Positions 1 through 7,942 of a DNA stretch of 31,805 bases are shown piece after piece. The position numbers and the translations under genes are program-made. Every line of letters begins with the position of its first letter. Within the stretch, counting starts at the first letter, position 1. Origin of the DNA: JBFKUL01 sp041635755 (GTDB taxonomy: Bacteria; Pseudomonadota; Gammaproteobacteria; Burkholderiales; SG8-39); assembly GCA_041635755.1 (NCBI GenBank), contig JBFKUL010000004.1:1-31805 (forward strand). Reading direction: 5' to 3'. Below the pieces are notes generated by a model. That model did no database searches, was not told the origin of the DNA, and was given only the letters and a program-made list of their open reading frames with translations.

Positions 1-2013
1 CTCGACGAGATCGCGGCACGCCTGGAGAAGGTGCGCGAGGCGTTCGGGCCAGAAGCGCTGGCGCTGTTCATCGGTACGCGCACCGGCATGCTCGACTACC
101 TCGGCTATACGCGGCTGTTCGCGCAGCTCTGGGGCACGCCCAACCACGAGGGCACCGATCCGTTCTGCGCCAGCGCCAAGAACGTTGCTTACGAGACCGT
201 GCAGGGCCGCATCGGCGCGGGCAACAGCTATACGCCCGAAGACATCGGCTCGGCGCAGATGTACCTCTACATCGGCGACAACCAGGCCGAGACGCGGCCG
301 GTGTACTTCGGCATGGTCAATGACTGGCGGCTCAAGAACGGCGCAAAGATGGTAGTGATCGATCCGCGGCTCACCGTAACGGCGTCGAAGGCCGACCGCT
401 GGCTGGCGATCCGCCCCGGCACCGACATGGCGCTTGGGCTGGCGATGTGCCACCACATTCTGGTGAACGGCCTGCACGATGCGCGCTTTTGCGCCGAGTG
501 GGTGCTGGGTTTCGACCGCTGGCGCGAATTCATCCTGGCGCGCCGCTACACCCCGGCGTGGGCCGAGCCGATGACCGGCATTGCGGCGGCGGAGATCCGG
601 CGGCTCGCGGAGGAGGTCGCGTCCGCGAAGGGTTGCGTGATCTTCGGCAGCCGCGGCATCAACCAGCACTCGAACGGCACGCAGGCGAACCGCGTGCTGA
701 TGTTCCTCGCCGCGATTACCGGCAATTGGGGCCGGCGCGGGGGCGCCTATTTCAACATGAGCGCAGCCACGCCGATCGCGCCGAATGCGCCGCGCGAGCG
801 CCGCGTGAAATCCGCGCGCCGGCGCGTGCGCCGCAATCCCACCGGCTGGACCGACGCGATGACCAGGGGCAAGCCCTATCCGATCCGCGCGCTGATCGCA
901 TGCAACAACCCGATGGCGCAGTGGCCCGGGCAGACGGCGGCGCGCGAAGCGTTCAGCGCGCTCGATCTGCTGGTGCACATCGAGCTTTTTGCAAATGAGA
1001 CCTCGGCCTTCGCCGACTACGTGCTGCCCGCGGCCACCGGCATCGAGAAGGGCGAAATCGGGCGCGGCAACGACGACCGGCGCATCGTCTGGATCGACAA
1101 GATGATTGAGCCGCCGGGCGAGGCGAAGGCCGACGGCTGGATCTGGATCGAGCTCGGACGGCGCCTGGGTTTCGGCGACGTGCTCAAGGAGTCCTACAAG
1201 GACCCGCGCGTGTTCTGGGACGAGGTGTGCATCGACAATGAGCTGATGCGCGGCGTGACGCAGAAGCGCCTGCACTCGGTACCGTATCGCTGGGTACGCC
1301 AGCCCGTTGCGAGCGAGTCCGCGCCCGAGATCGAGACGCTGTACCTCGAGGGCACCAGCGCGCCAGGCGCGCCGGCCGGGCACCGCTTCCCGACGCCGAG
1401 CGGCAAGCTCGAATTCTGGACCGAGGCGCTCGAGGCGAAATTCGCCGCGGTCGGGCTTTCAGCGCTGCCCGAGTTCTACGCCGAGCGCGAGGCGCTCGTC
1501 GACCTGCCCTACGTCGAGCTGATCGAGCAGGACGGCGAGGAGGGCGTGACCTCGCCCTTCTGCCGGCCCGAGACCGCGACCGCGCGCGGGCGCATCGTCG
1601 CAGCCTCGGCGGAGGGTCCGGGCGCGAAGTTGCGCGCGCAAGGCTTCGATACCGAGCTCATCACCGGGCGCCCGCCGGCGGCGCACTTTCACAGCCTGAC
1701 GCACTACTTCTGGCAGGCGCAGGAGATGTGGCCCGATCTGTACTGCCAGATTCATCCCGACAAGGCCAACGCGCTCGGCATCGCCGACGGCGAACGCGTG
1801 CGCGTTGCGACCGCGCATGGCGCAATCGAGGCGGTGGCCTGGGTGCACGCCGGAATCCGGCCCAGCGCCGTGTTCATCCCAATCGGCTGGGGCGAGCGCC
1901 AGCCGTATCACCCATGGCGCTCGGTCAACTTCCTCACCGACAAGAACCAGCGCGACCCGGTCTCGGATCAAACCAACCTGAAGGCGCTGCTGTGCCGCGT
2001 TGAACGCGCTTAG
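1..2013 (+). CDS. Molybdopterin-dependent oxidoreductase, catalytic subunit (5' truncated by window)
   Basis: The reading frame is open from base 1, so the start and the N-terminal part, where this family usually carries a 4Fe-4S domain, lie outside the window. About 670 codons are visible and end in TAG. The protein belongs to the DMSO reductase/formate dehydrogenase superfamily. Near the visible N-terminus, DPFCASAK (Cys codon 166-168) fits the loop supplying the molybdenum ligand, here Cys. YIGDNQAETRP and VIDPRLTVTASKAD are cofactor-binding segments, and GSRGINQHSNGTQANR lies in the central domain. The C-terminal part (ITGRPPAAHFHSLTHY to the end) is the molybdopterin-dinucleotide-binding barrel. 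The substrate cannot be assigned; formate, thiosulfate/polysulfide or another oxyanion are possible. The stop overlaps the stop of the opposing methyltransferase gene by four bases. Confidence 0.9.
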   Translation, partial: LDEIAARLEKVREAFGPEALALFIGTRTGMLDYLGYTRLFAQLWGTPNHEGTDPFCASAKNVAYETVQGRIGAGNSYTPEDIGSAQMYLYIGDNQAETRPVYFGMVNDWRLKNGAKMVVIDPRLTVTASKADRWLAIRPGTDMALGLAMCHHILVNGLHDARFCAEWVLGFDRWREFILARRYTPAWAEPMTGIAAAEIRRLAEEVASAKGCVIFGSRGINQHSNGTQANRVLMFLAAITGNWGRRGGAYFNMSAATPIAPNAPRERRVKSARRRVRRNPTGWTDAMTRGKPYPIRALIACNNPMAQWPGQTAAREAFSALDLLVHIELFANETSAFADYVLPAATGIEKGEIGRGNDDRRIVWIDKMIEPPGEAKADGWIWIELGRRLGFGDVLKESYKDPRVFWDEVCIDNELMRGVTQKRLHSVPYRWVRQPVASESAPEIETLYLEGTSAPGAPAGHRFPTPSGKLEFWTEALEAKFAAVGLSALPEFYAEREALVDLPYVELIEQDGEEGVTSPFCRPETATARGRIVAASAEGPGAKLRAQGFDTELITGRPPAAHFHSLTHYFWQAQEMWPDLYCQIHPDKANALGIADGERVRVATAHGAIEAVAWVHAGIRPSAVFIPIGWGERQPYHPWRSVNFLTDKNQRDPVSDQTNLKALLCRVERA

Positions 2014-2675
2014 CGCCCTGTTGGCTCGAATACCAGGAAGTACTGATAGGGCAGGAAGCCGTGCTCGGCCGCGAGCCGGTAGCCGGCGCGGACCATCTCC
2101 GCGGAGACCTGCGCCGACGGGATGCGTCCATGGCGCGGCCCGACCGGCGAGTCCGGCTTGAAGTCGATGATCGCCACGCGCCCTCCGGCTTTGAGCGCCT
2201 GGCGCAGCCGCTTGAAATAGCGCTCGCGCTCGCCGATGTGGTGGTAGGTGTCGACGACCAGCACGAGGTCCACAGGTGCGGGTAGGCGCGGATCGTCCGG
2301 CGCCGCGCGGTGCGAGGCGAGGTTCGGCAAGCGCTCCTTTGCCGCGCGCTCGTTCAGGAAGCGCACCATATCGGGCTCGAGGTCGGCGCCGTATACGCGC
2401 CCCTGCGTCACCACGCGCGCGAGGCGCACCGCGAAATAGCCGGTGCCTGAGCCGACGTCGGCAACCGCCGCGTCCGGCGCCAATGCGAGCGTGCGCAGCA
2501 CCTCGTCGGGCTTCTGCCAGGCATCGCGCCCCGGGTCGTCGAAAATCTTCGACCAGCGCTCGGCGTCCTCGAAGCGCTGGTGCATCTGCGGCGTGCCATG
2601 CTGCGCAAGCGCCGCCGGCGCGGCGAGCACGGTGAAGGCGCACAGCGCTGCCAGACGAGCGAGCTGCGCGCTCAC
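2010..2675 (-). CDS. Exported class I SAM-dependent methyltransferase-like protein
   Basis: 221 residues. The first 25 or so form a clear signal peptide (basic start, LAALCAFTVLAAPAALA, then Gln). The mature part has a Rossmann methyltransferase fold: motif I VADVGSGTGYFAVRLAR, an acidic residue in YGADLEPD, DLVLVVDTYHHI as motif II and an FDF-like IIDFKPDSP segment. The YHHIGERERYFKRL region recalls UbiE/ubiquinone-type methyltransferases, but the substrate is unknown. The start is GTG and overlaps the corA stop (GTGA), so the two genes are probably co-transcribed. An exported methyltransferase is odd because SAM is cytoplasmic. It may bind another ligand, be loaded before export, or the hydrophobic N-terminus may be an anchor. 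Confidence 0.85.
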   Translation of the reverse strand: MSAQLARLAALCAFTVLAAPAALAQHGTPQMHQRFEDAERWSKIFDDPGRDAWQKPDEVLRTLALAPDAAVADVGSGTGYFAVRLARVVTQGRVYGADLEPDMVRFLNERAAKERLPNLASHRAAPDDPRLPAPVDLVLVVDTYHHIGERERYFKRLRQALKAGGRVAIIDFKPDSPVGPRHGRIPSAQVSAEMVRAGYRLAAEHGFLPYQYFLVFEPTGR

Positions 2676-3637
2676 AGCCAGCCCGCCTTGCGCAGGCGGT
2701 AGAACAGGTAGCCGTCGATACCGGCCATGGAGGCGAGCGCCACCGGGTAGCCGAAGTTCCAGTTGAGCTCGGGCATGTGCTGGAAGTTCATACCATAGAT
2801 GCCGGCGATCAGCGTCGGCACCGCAACCAGCGCGGCATACGCGGCGAGTCGTTTGGTGACTTCATTCTCGGCGAGCGCAATCATGCCGACGTTGACGGAG
2901 AGTGCCGTGATCACGGTGTCGCGCACCGAGTCGATGGTGGCGTTCAGCCGCACCAGATGGTCGTAGACGTCGCGGAAGTAATCGCCCAGGCCGTTGCATA
3001 CGGGCGGAACGCGCCCGCCGAAAAGCTTGGCGGATGCATCGAGCAGCGGCGCTACCGCATGCTTTAGCACGGTGAGCCTGCGTTTGAGCTCGTAGAGCGC
3101 CTCGATGTTGCCGCGCGGTGATTTGGCGGAGAAGATGCGCTCTTCGATCGATTCGAGCTCCGTCTCGAGCTCGTCGAGCACCGGGAAGTAGCGATCGACC
3201 ATCGCGTCCATCAACGCGTAAAGCACGTAGCCCGAGCCGTGGCGCAGCAGTTCGGGCTCGCGCTCGCAGCGCGTTCGCACTTCCTGAAACCCCTTCTGCA
3301 TGCGGTTGCGCGACGAGAGGACGTAGTTGCGGCCCACGAAGACGTGCACTTCGCCGACTTCGAACGCCTCGCCCTGGCGCTCCATCGAGTGGATCACGGC
3401 AAACAGACAATCGCCGTATTCTTCAATCTTGGGGCGCTGATGGCCATGGTGCGCGTCCTCGACCGCGAGCTCGTGGAGATCGAACTGATCGCCCATTTCC
3501 ACCAGCTCGGCTTCGCTCGCGTCGCGCAGTGCCACCCAGACGAAGCAGCCGGGGCGCTTCAGGTAGGCGTGGATCTCGCTCTGGGTGATCTCGGCGAGCT
3601 TGTGCCCGTCTTCGTAGGCGACGCAGTTGACCAGCAT
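2672..3637 (-). CDS. corA: CorA-family magnesium/cobalt transporter
   Basis: 321 residues. CorA forms a pentameric inner-membrane channel for Mg2+ (also Co2+, Ni2+). The large N-terminal cytoplasmic domain is present (CFVWVALRDASEAEL, VEDAHHGHQRPKIEEYGDCLFAVIHSM is typical). Two C-terminal membrane helices follow, with the signature YGMN at the end of the first (GMN at about residues 282-284) and FQHMPELNW in the periplasmic loop. The start at MLVNC was chosen over an in-frame ATG ten codons upstream because related proteins begin this way and a -10 box lies just before it. The gene is followed by the exported methyltransferase with a four-base overlap. Confidence 0.93.
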   Translation of the reverse strand: MLVNCVAYEDGHKLAEITQSEIHAYLKRPGCFVWVALRDASEAELVEMGDQFDLHELAVEDAHHGHQRPKIEEYGDCLFAVIHSMERQGEAFEVGEVHVFVGRNYVLSSRNRMQKGFQEVRTRCEREPELLRHGSGYVLYALMDAMVDRYFPVLDELETELESIEERIFSAKSPRGNIEALYELKRRLTVLKHAVAPLLDASAKLFGGRVPPVCNGLGDYFRDVYDHLVRLNATIDSVRDTVITALSVNVGMIALAENEVTKRLAAYAALVAVPTLIAGIYGMNFQHMPELNWNFGYPVALASMAGIDGYLFYRLRKAGWL

Positions 3638-3643
3638 CGCGCG

Positions 3644-3649
3644 ATCATA
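3644..3649 (-). promoter_or_regulatory. Putative -10 box (TATGAT) for corA
   Basis: On the minus strand TATGAT ends six bases before the corA ATG. Transcription would begin at or next to the A of the start codon, giving a leaderless mRNA. No Shine-Dalgarno sequence is visible and no clear -35 box was found. Confidence 0.45.
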
Positions 3650-3674
3650 GCGCAGGGGCGCGCGCACCTTCCGC

Positions 3675-3680
3675 TAAAAT
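3675..3680 (+). promoter_or_regulatory. Putative -10 box (TAAAAT) for the aminotransferase gene
   Basis: TAAAAT lies 29 bases upstream of the ATG at 3710, inside the 72-base divergent spacer shared with corA. A transcript would have a leader of about 23 nt with a weak AGAGG ribosome-binding site. The -35 region is not recognisable. Confidence 0.4.
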
Positions 3681-3709
3681 ACCTTCTTTGCGCCCCAGCA
3701 GAGGCTCCC

Positions 3710-4924
3710 ATGCCCGATGTCAGCCGCCGCGCCCGCGAGCTCGGCACCGAAAACGCCTTCGTCGTGCTCGCCGAGGTGAACGCGCTCGCGCGCGAGGGCA
3801 AGGACATCGTGTCGTTCTGCATCGGTCAGCCCGATTTTCCGGCGCCCGAGAACGTGCAGGAGGCCGCGATCCGCGCGATCAAGGGCGGCAAGCACGGCTA
3901 TACGCCGTCGGCGGGAATCGACGAGCTGCGCGCGGCGGCGGCAAAGTACCTTTCCGCGACGCGCGGCGGACTCGCGATCCGCGCCGAGGACGTGGTGGTG
4001 GGCGCCGGCGCGAAGCCCTTCATTGCCTACGCCATCCAGTCAGTGACCGATCATGGCGCGGGCGACGAGGTGATCTACCCCAACCCGGGCTTTCCGATCT
4101 ACGAGTCGCAGATCCGCGCCTGCGGCGCGAAGCCCGTACCGGTTCACCTGCACGAGAAGCGCAGCTTCTCCTTCGACCCGACCGAGCTCGAGCGGCTCAT
4201 CACACCGAAGACGAGGCTGCTCATCCTCAACACGCCCCACAACCCGACCGGCGGGCTGCTTTCGAGGAATGAGCTCGAGCAGATCGCCGCGGTCCTGCGC
4301 CAGCACCCGCAGGTCTGGGTCTACGCCGACGAAATCTATTGCCGCCTCGCCTACGCCGGGGACTTCTTCTCGATCGCGCAGGTGCCGGGGATGCTCGAGC
4401 GCACTATCATTTCCGACGGCGCCTCCAAGACCTGGGCAATGACCGGATGGCGCATCGGTTTCACCGCCAACGCGGCGCTGGCGCCGGTGTTCACGCGCTG
4501 GATCACCAATACCGATTCATGCGCCTCGCAAATCTCGCAGTGGGCCGCGCTCGAGGCGATTACCGGTCCCCAGGACGCAGCGGCCAGGATGAAGCAGAGC
4601 TTCCTCGAGCGGCGCGACCTGATCGTGAAGCTGCTGAACGCGGTACCGGGCGTGAGCTGTCAGGTTCCCGGCGGGGCGTTCTACGTCTGGCCAAACGTCA
4701 CCGAGGCCTGCCGCATGATCGGCGCGCAGGATTCGGAGGATTTCCGCAAGCGCCTGCTGAACGAGGCGGGGGTGGCGCTGCTCGCCGACATCCACTTCGG
4801 CGCGCGCGTGCCGGGCGAGGGCCAGCACGTGCGCTTCTCCTACGCGGCATCGAAGCCGGCGATCGAGCAGGGCGTGGCGCGCATGGCGGACTTCATCAAG
4901 AAGAACACGCGTCGGGCGGCATGA
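3710..4924 (+). CDS. Pyridoxal-phosphate aminotransferase, class I (AlaC/aspartate aminotransferase-like)
   Basis: 404 residues, usual for fold-type I aminotransferases. The PLP Lys is K240 in SDGASKTWAMTGWR. Other conserved parts are NTPHNPTGG (substrate carboxylate/PLP contacts), YADEIYC (the Asp that pairs with the pyridine nitrogen), the GKHGYTPSAGIDELR segment and a C-terminal VRFSYAAS with the carboxylate-binding Arg. The enzyme moves an amino group between an amino acid (Ala, Asp or similar) and a 2-oxo acid in the cytoplasm. The exact substrate cannot be read from sequence. The ATG at 3710 fits the family start MPDVSRRA; the frame is open further upstream but that part is antisense to corA. 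The NUDIX gene follows after 106 bases on the same strand. Confidence 0.9.
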   Translation: MPDVSRRARELGTENAFVVLAEVNALAREGKDIVSFCIGQPDFPAPENVQEAAIRAIKGGKHGYTPSAGIDELRAAAAKYLSATRGGLAIRAEDVVVGAGAKPFIAYAIQSVTDHGAGDEVIYPNPGFPIYESQIRACGAKPVPVHLHEKRSFSFDPTELERLITPKTRLLILNTPHNPTGGLLSRNELEQIAAVLRQHPQVWVYADEIYCRLAYAGDFFSIAQVPGMLERTIISDGASKTWAMTGWRIGFTANAALAPVFTRWITNTDSCASQISQWAALEAITGPQDAAARMKQSFLERRDLIVKLLNAVPGVSCQVPGGAFYVWPNVTEACRMIGAQDSEDFRKRLLNEAGVALLADIHFGARVPGEGQHVRFSYAASKPAIEQGVARMADFIKKNTRRAA

Positions 4925-4939
4925 GCGCAGGAGCAGGGG

Positions 4940-4954
4940 CCCCGCGAAGCGGGG
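4940..4954. repeat. Perfect GC-rich hairpin between the aminotransferase and NUDIX genes
   Basis: CCCCGC, loop GAA, GCGGGG: a six-base-pair stem with a three-base loop, 15 bases after the aminotransferase stop. It has no T-run, so it is more likely an mRNA 3'-end stabiliser or REP-like element than an intrinsic terminator. Confidence 0.45.
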
Positions 4955-5030
4955 ATGCGACCCGATCGTGCCGCCGGAGCCGCCGACGGCGCGGATTCGG
5001 GTATTTGTCGAATGCTTCGGAGGCGGCGGC

Positions 5031-5483
5031 ATGAGCGTCTGGAAACCGAGCGTGACCGTCGCAGCGGTGATCGAGCGCGACGGGCGCTTTCTTCTGGTCG
5101 AGGAAGTGGCGGACGGCCGGCGCGTGTACAACCAGCCCGCCGGGCACCTCGACCCGGGCGAATCGCTGATCGAGGCCTGCGCGCGCGAGGTGCTCGAGGA
5201 GACTGCGCACCGCTTCCGGCCGACCTTTCTTGTCGGCGTTTACCGCTGGCACTACGCGGCCAAGGACGTGACGTTCCTGCGCTTTGCGTTCGCCGGCAGC
5301 ATCGAGGGCGTCGAATCGGGGCGCGCGCTCGACAAGGAGATCGTGGCGCTGCACTGGCTCACGCCCAGCGAGCTCGCCGCGCGGCGCGAGGCACACCGCT
5401 CGCCGTTGGTGGCGCGCTGCGTCGAGGATTTCCTCGCCGGACGGCACTTCCCGCTCGAAGTGCTGTCGAAGGAATTTTCCTGA
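5031..5483 (+). CDS. NUDIX hydrolase, NudJ-like
   Basis: 150 residues, close to E. coli NudJ in length. The NUDIX box starts at GHLDPGE and continues through AREVLEE; the glutamates that bind Mg2+ are present, but the Gly after EET is replaced by Ala. The flanking segments NQPAGHLDPGESL and YRWHYAAKDVTFLRFAFAG resemble NudJ, a phosphatase acting on nucleoside di/triphosphates and on the thiamin precursor HMP-PP. Start: ATG at 5031 preceded by GGAGG; an in-frame ATG further upstream would add 21 unlike residues. The gene ends nine bases before mnmA, an arrangement I recall from beta- and gammaproteobacteria and one that implies co-transcription. Confidence 0.9.
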   Translation: MSVWKPSVTVAAVIERDGRFLLVEEVADGRRVYNQPAGHLDPGESLIEACAREVLEETAHRFRPTFLVGVYRWHYAAKDVTFLRFAFAGSIEGVESGRALDKEIVALHWLTPSELAARREAHRSPLVARCVEDFLAGRHFPLEVLSKEFS

Positions 5484-5492
5484 GTCCAAGGC

Positions 5493-6566
5493 ATGGCCGA
5501 ACGCGTCGTCGTAGGTTTTTCGGGCGGTGTCGACTCCTCGGTCGCCGCGCTGCTGCTCAAGCGGCAGGGCTACGACGTGGTCGGCTTGTTCATGAAGAAC
5601 TGGGAAGAGGACGACGACGACGAGTACTGCTCGACGCGCCAGGACCTGATCGACGCCGCGGCGGCGGCCGACGTCATCGGCGTTCCGCTCGAAGCGGTCA
5701 ACTTCGCCGCCGAGTACAAGGATCGCGTGTTCGCGAGCTTTCTCGCCGAGTACGCGGCCGGCCGTACGCCCAATCCGGACGTGCTGTGCAATGCCGAGAT
5801 CAAGTTCAAGGCTTTCCTCGATCACGCCATGCAGCTTGGCGCGACACGCATCGCCACTGGCCACTAAGCACAGGTGCGCGGGCGCGACGGCACCTACGAG
5901 CTGTTGCGCGCCGCCGACGCGGCCAAGGATCAGAGCTATTTCCTGCATCGGCTGGACCAGGCGCAACTCGCGCGCGTGCTGTTCCCGGTCGGGCATCTTA
6001 AGAAATCCGAAGTGCGCCGGCTCGCCGCCGAAGCCGGGCTGCCGAACCATGCCAAGAAGGATTCGACCGGGATCTGCTTCATCGGCGAGCGGCCGTTCCG
6101 CGAGTTCCTCAACCGCTACCTGCCGCGCAAGCCCGGTCCGATCGTCACCCCAGAGGGGCGCAGCGTCGGAGAGCATATCGGGCTCGCCTTCTACACTATC
6201 GGCCAGAGAAAGGGCATCGGCGTCGGCGGCGCCAGGGGCAGCTCGGGAGATGCCTGGTACGTGGCCGAAAAGGACCTCGAGCGAAACGCGCTGACGGTGG
6301 TGCAGGGACACGACCATCCGCTGCTTATGAAGCGTTCCCTTACCGCGATCGACGCCAGCTGGATCGCGGGGGCGGCGCCGGCCGCGCCAAGCGCTCACAC
6401 CGCCAAAACGCGCTACCGGCAGACCGATGCCGCATGCACGCTGGAGGCGGCCGATGGAGCAGGACTGGCGGTTGAATTCGCCGACCCGCAATGGGCCGTC
6501 ACGCCGGGCCAGTCCGTGGTGCTCTATGACCGCGAGACCTGCCTGGGAGGGGGCATCATTCGATAA
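5493..6566 (+). pseudogene. mnmA: tRNA-specific 2-thiouridylase MnmA, interrupted by an in-frame TAA at codon 125
   Basis: MnmA makes the 2-thio group of U34 in tRNA-Lys, -Glu and -Gln. The frame encodes the whole protein (357 codons before the final TAA): PP-loop SGGVDSS (residues 10-16), nucleophile Cys99 in NPDVLCNAEIKF, second catalytic Cys195 in STGICFIGERPF, and the C-terminal beta-barrel. Codon 125 (5865-5867) is TAA where the family has the Tyr of GHY; a single change from TAC would give it. Reading frame and conservation continue on both sides, so it is a point nonsense change, not a frameshift. The downstream part could only restart at a GTG (5874) without a ribosome-binding site and would lack the PP-loop. 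Possibilities are a sequencing error, a real recent mutation, or readthrough. AAGG lies just before the ATG. Confidence 0.9.
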
Positions 6567-6634
6567 CCCGATGCGCCCATGTGAAGTGGCGAGAGGGGGG
6601 CAACCCGGGGACCGGGGCGCTCAATTAGAAGGAG

Positions 6635-7243
6635 CTAAGCCTTCGGCGCGGTTTCGGCGAAGGGCGGACGCGCCGAAAGCTTGGCGTAATGGCGTGCGAG
6701 GTTTCCATACTGCTCGCGCCAGCGAATCGAGGGGTGCCGGAACTCGAGCCATCCCACACAGCAGCCGAGCGCGATGTCGGCGAGCGAGTAGCGTCCATTG
6801 TGGCACCAGGGCTCGTTGTCGAGTTCGGCGGCCATTTGCGCGAGCCCGCGCTCGACCTTGGAGAACTGGCGCTTGAGCCAGGCCGCGCTCTGCTCGTTCT
6901 TCGGCCGCAGCGTTTCCATGCGCGCCAGCACGCCGGCGTCGAGCACGCCATCGGCAAGCGCTTCCCAGCGGCGCACGGCGACGCGCTCGCGATGGTCCTC
7001 CGGAATCAGTCGGCTGATGGGCGAGGCTGCATCGAGAAACTCGACGATGACACGCGAGTCGTAGAGCGCCGAATTGTCGTCGAGCACCAGCGTCGGGATC
7101 TTGCCGAGCGGATTCACGGCGTTGACCGGCGAGTCCTCGCCGGAAACGTCGACCTGCTCGATATCGCAGTCGATGCGCTTTTCGGCCAGGACGACGCGGA
7201 CCTTGCGCCCGTAGGGGCTGAGCAGCGAGACGAGCAGTTTCAT
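6635..7243 (-). CDS. Glutathione S-transferase family protein
   Basis: 202 residues. The thioredoxin-like N-terminal domain begins MKLLVSLLSPYGRKVRVVL, with the SPYGRKV active-site turn, followed by NPLGKIPTLVLDD (cis-Pro) and YDSRVIVEFLD (gamma-glutamyl binding by the acidic/Ser pair). An all-helical C-terminal domain follows (residues 85-200) with the N-capping-box-like segment YSLADIALGCCVGWLEFR. It probably uses glutathione in the cytoplasm; the substrate is unknown. It converges on mnmA with a 68-base gap. Its own -10 box lies upstream, so it need not depend on the gene before it. No Shine-Dalgarno is visible. Confidence 0.92.
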   Translation of the reverse strand: MKLLVSLLSPYGRKVRVVLAEKRIDCDIEQVDVSGEDSPVNAVNPLGKIPTLVLDDNSALYDSRVIVEFLDAASPISRLIPEDHRERVAVRRWEALADGVLDAGVLARMETLRPKNEQSAAWLKRQFSKVERGLAQMAAELDNEPWCHNGRYSLADIALGCCVGWLEFRHPSIRWREQYGNLARHYAKLSARPPFAETAPKA

Positions 7244-7268
7244 TCTGGTTTTTGCGAGACAGCGGTCG

Positions 7269-7274
7269 ATTATA
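7269..7274 (-). promoter_or_regulatory. Putative -10 box (TATAAT) for the glutathione transferase gene
   Basis: A perfect TATAAT on the minus strand lies in the 48-base gap between the glycosylase-like stop (7292) and the GST ATG (7243). The predicted leader is about 18 nt. No clear -35 was found. Confidence 0.45.
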
Positions 7275-7291
7275 ACTGCCTCGCAGCGGCC

Positions 7292-7882
7292 TTATCGCAA
7301 AAGTTCGTCGACCCGGTGGCGTAGCAGCGGTACGACCTCGCGCTCGAACCAGGGGTTGTCGCGCAGCCAGCGCCGGTTGCGCGGGCTCGGATGCGGCAGC
7401 GGCAGGAACTCGGGCAGATAGTCGCGATGTGCGCGCACGGTCTCTGCAAGGCTGCGGCCGCGGCGCGCGCCGAGGTAATAGGCCTGCGCATACTGGCCGA
7501 CCAGCAACGTAAGTGCGATTCCCGGAAGCGCGGCACGGAAACGCGGATGCCAGGTCGGCGCGCACTCGCGGCGCGGCGGGTGGTCGCCGTTCGGGCCCGT
7601 GCCGGGGTAGCACAGTCCGGTGGGCACGATCGCCACGCGCGAGGTGTCGTAGAAGCGGTCGCGATCCATGCGCAGCCACGCACGCAGCGTATCGCCCGAG
7701 GGATCGTTCCATGGAACGCCGCTTTCGTGCACGCGCCGACCCGGTGCCTGGCCGACGATCAGCAGGCGCGCACCGCGCCCGACCAGGAACACCGGTTTCG
7801 GGCCGAGTGGCAGATGCGGTGCGCACAGACGGCAACCGCGCGCTTCGCGACACAGTCGTCCGAGGAGGTTCGTGTTTGCCAC
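7292..7882 (-). CDS. Uracil-DNA glycosylase family protein
   Basis: 196 residues from a GTG at 7882 (VANTNLLGRLCREA). The fold signature of the family 4/5-like uracil-DNA glycosylases is clear: a Cys pair in CREARGCRLC, motif 1 IVGQAPGRRVHESG, WNDPSGDTLRAWL, and motif 2 LPHPSPRNRRW near the C-terminus. Only two cysteines are obvious at the N-terminus (family 4 iron-sulfur enzymes have four spread out), so the cluster and the glycosylase activity are unproven. Members are proposed to remove damaged or deaminated bases. It is divergent from purB, sharing a 60-base spacer. No Shine-Dalgarno is seen. Confidence 0.85.
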   Translation of the reverse strand: MANTNLLGRLCREARGCRLCAPHLPLGPKPVFLVGRGARLLIVGQAPGRRVHESGVPWNDPSGDTLRAWLRMDRDRFYDTSRVAIVPTGLCYPGTGPNGDHPPRRECAPTWHPRFRAALPGIALTLLVGQYAQAYYLGARRGRSLAETVRAHRDYLPEFLPLPHPSPRNRRWLRDNPWFEREVVPLLRHRVDELLR

Positions 7883-7888
7883 AACCCC

Positions 7889-7895
7889 TATAATA
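7889..7895. promoter_or_regulatory. Symmetric -10 box shared by purB (+) and the glycosylase-like gene (-)
   Basis: TATAATA reads TATAAT on the plus strand (7889-7894) and TATTAT on the minus strand (7895-7890). On the minus side it ends seven bases before the GTG start, on the plus side 48 bases before the purB ATG. Such symmetric -10 elements are known to drive transcription both ways. No good -35 was seen for either direction. Confidence 0.45.
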
Positions 7896-7942
7896 GCGGC
7901 GCGCTCCGGACGCTTTGCGCCGGGAAACCCGACGCACCACCT

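Noticed and set aside
3239..3709. N-terminal extension of the aminotransferase ORF across corA
   Set aside because: It is antisense to corA and the family start is at 3710.
4896..6491. Long minus-strand ORF (531 codons) opposite the NUDIX and mnmA genes
   Set aside because: It is antisense to two well-conserved genes, has low-complexity Arg/Ala-rich translation and no family signature. Such mirror ORFs are expected at this GC content.
5493..6566. Reassigned TAA codon as explanation for the mnmA stop
   Set aside because: TAA ends the mnmA frame itself and, among others, hda, secD and the glycosylase-like gene at the expected places, and no other gene has an internal TAA.
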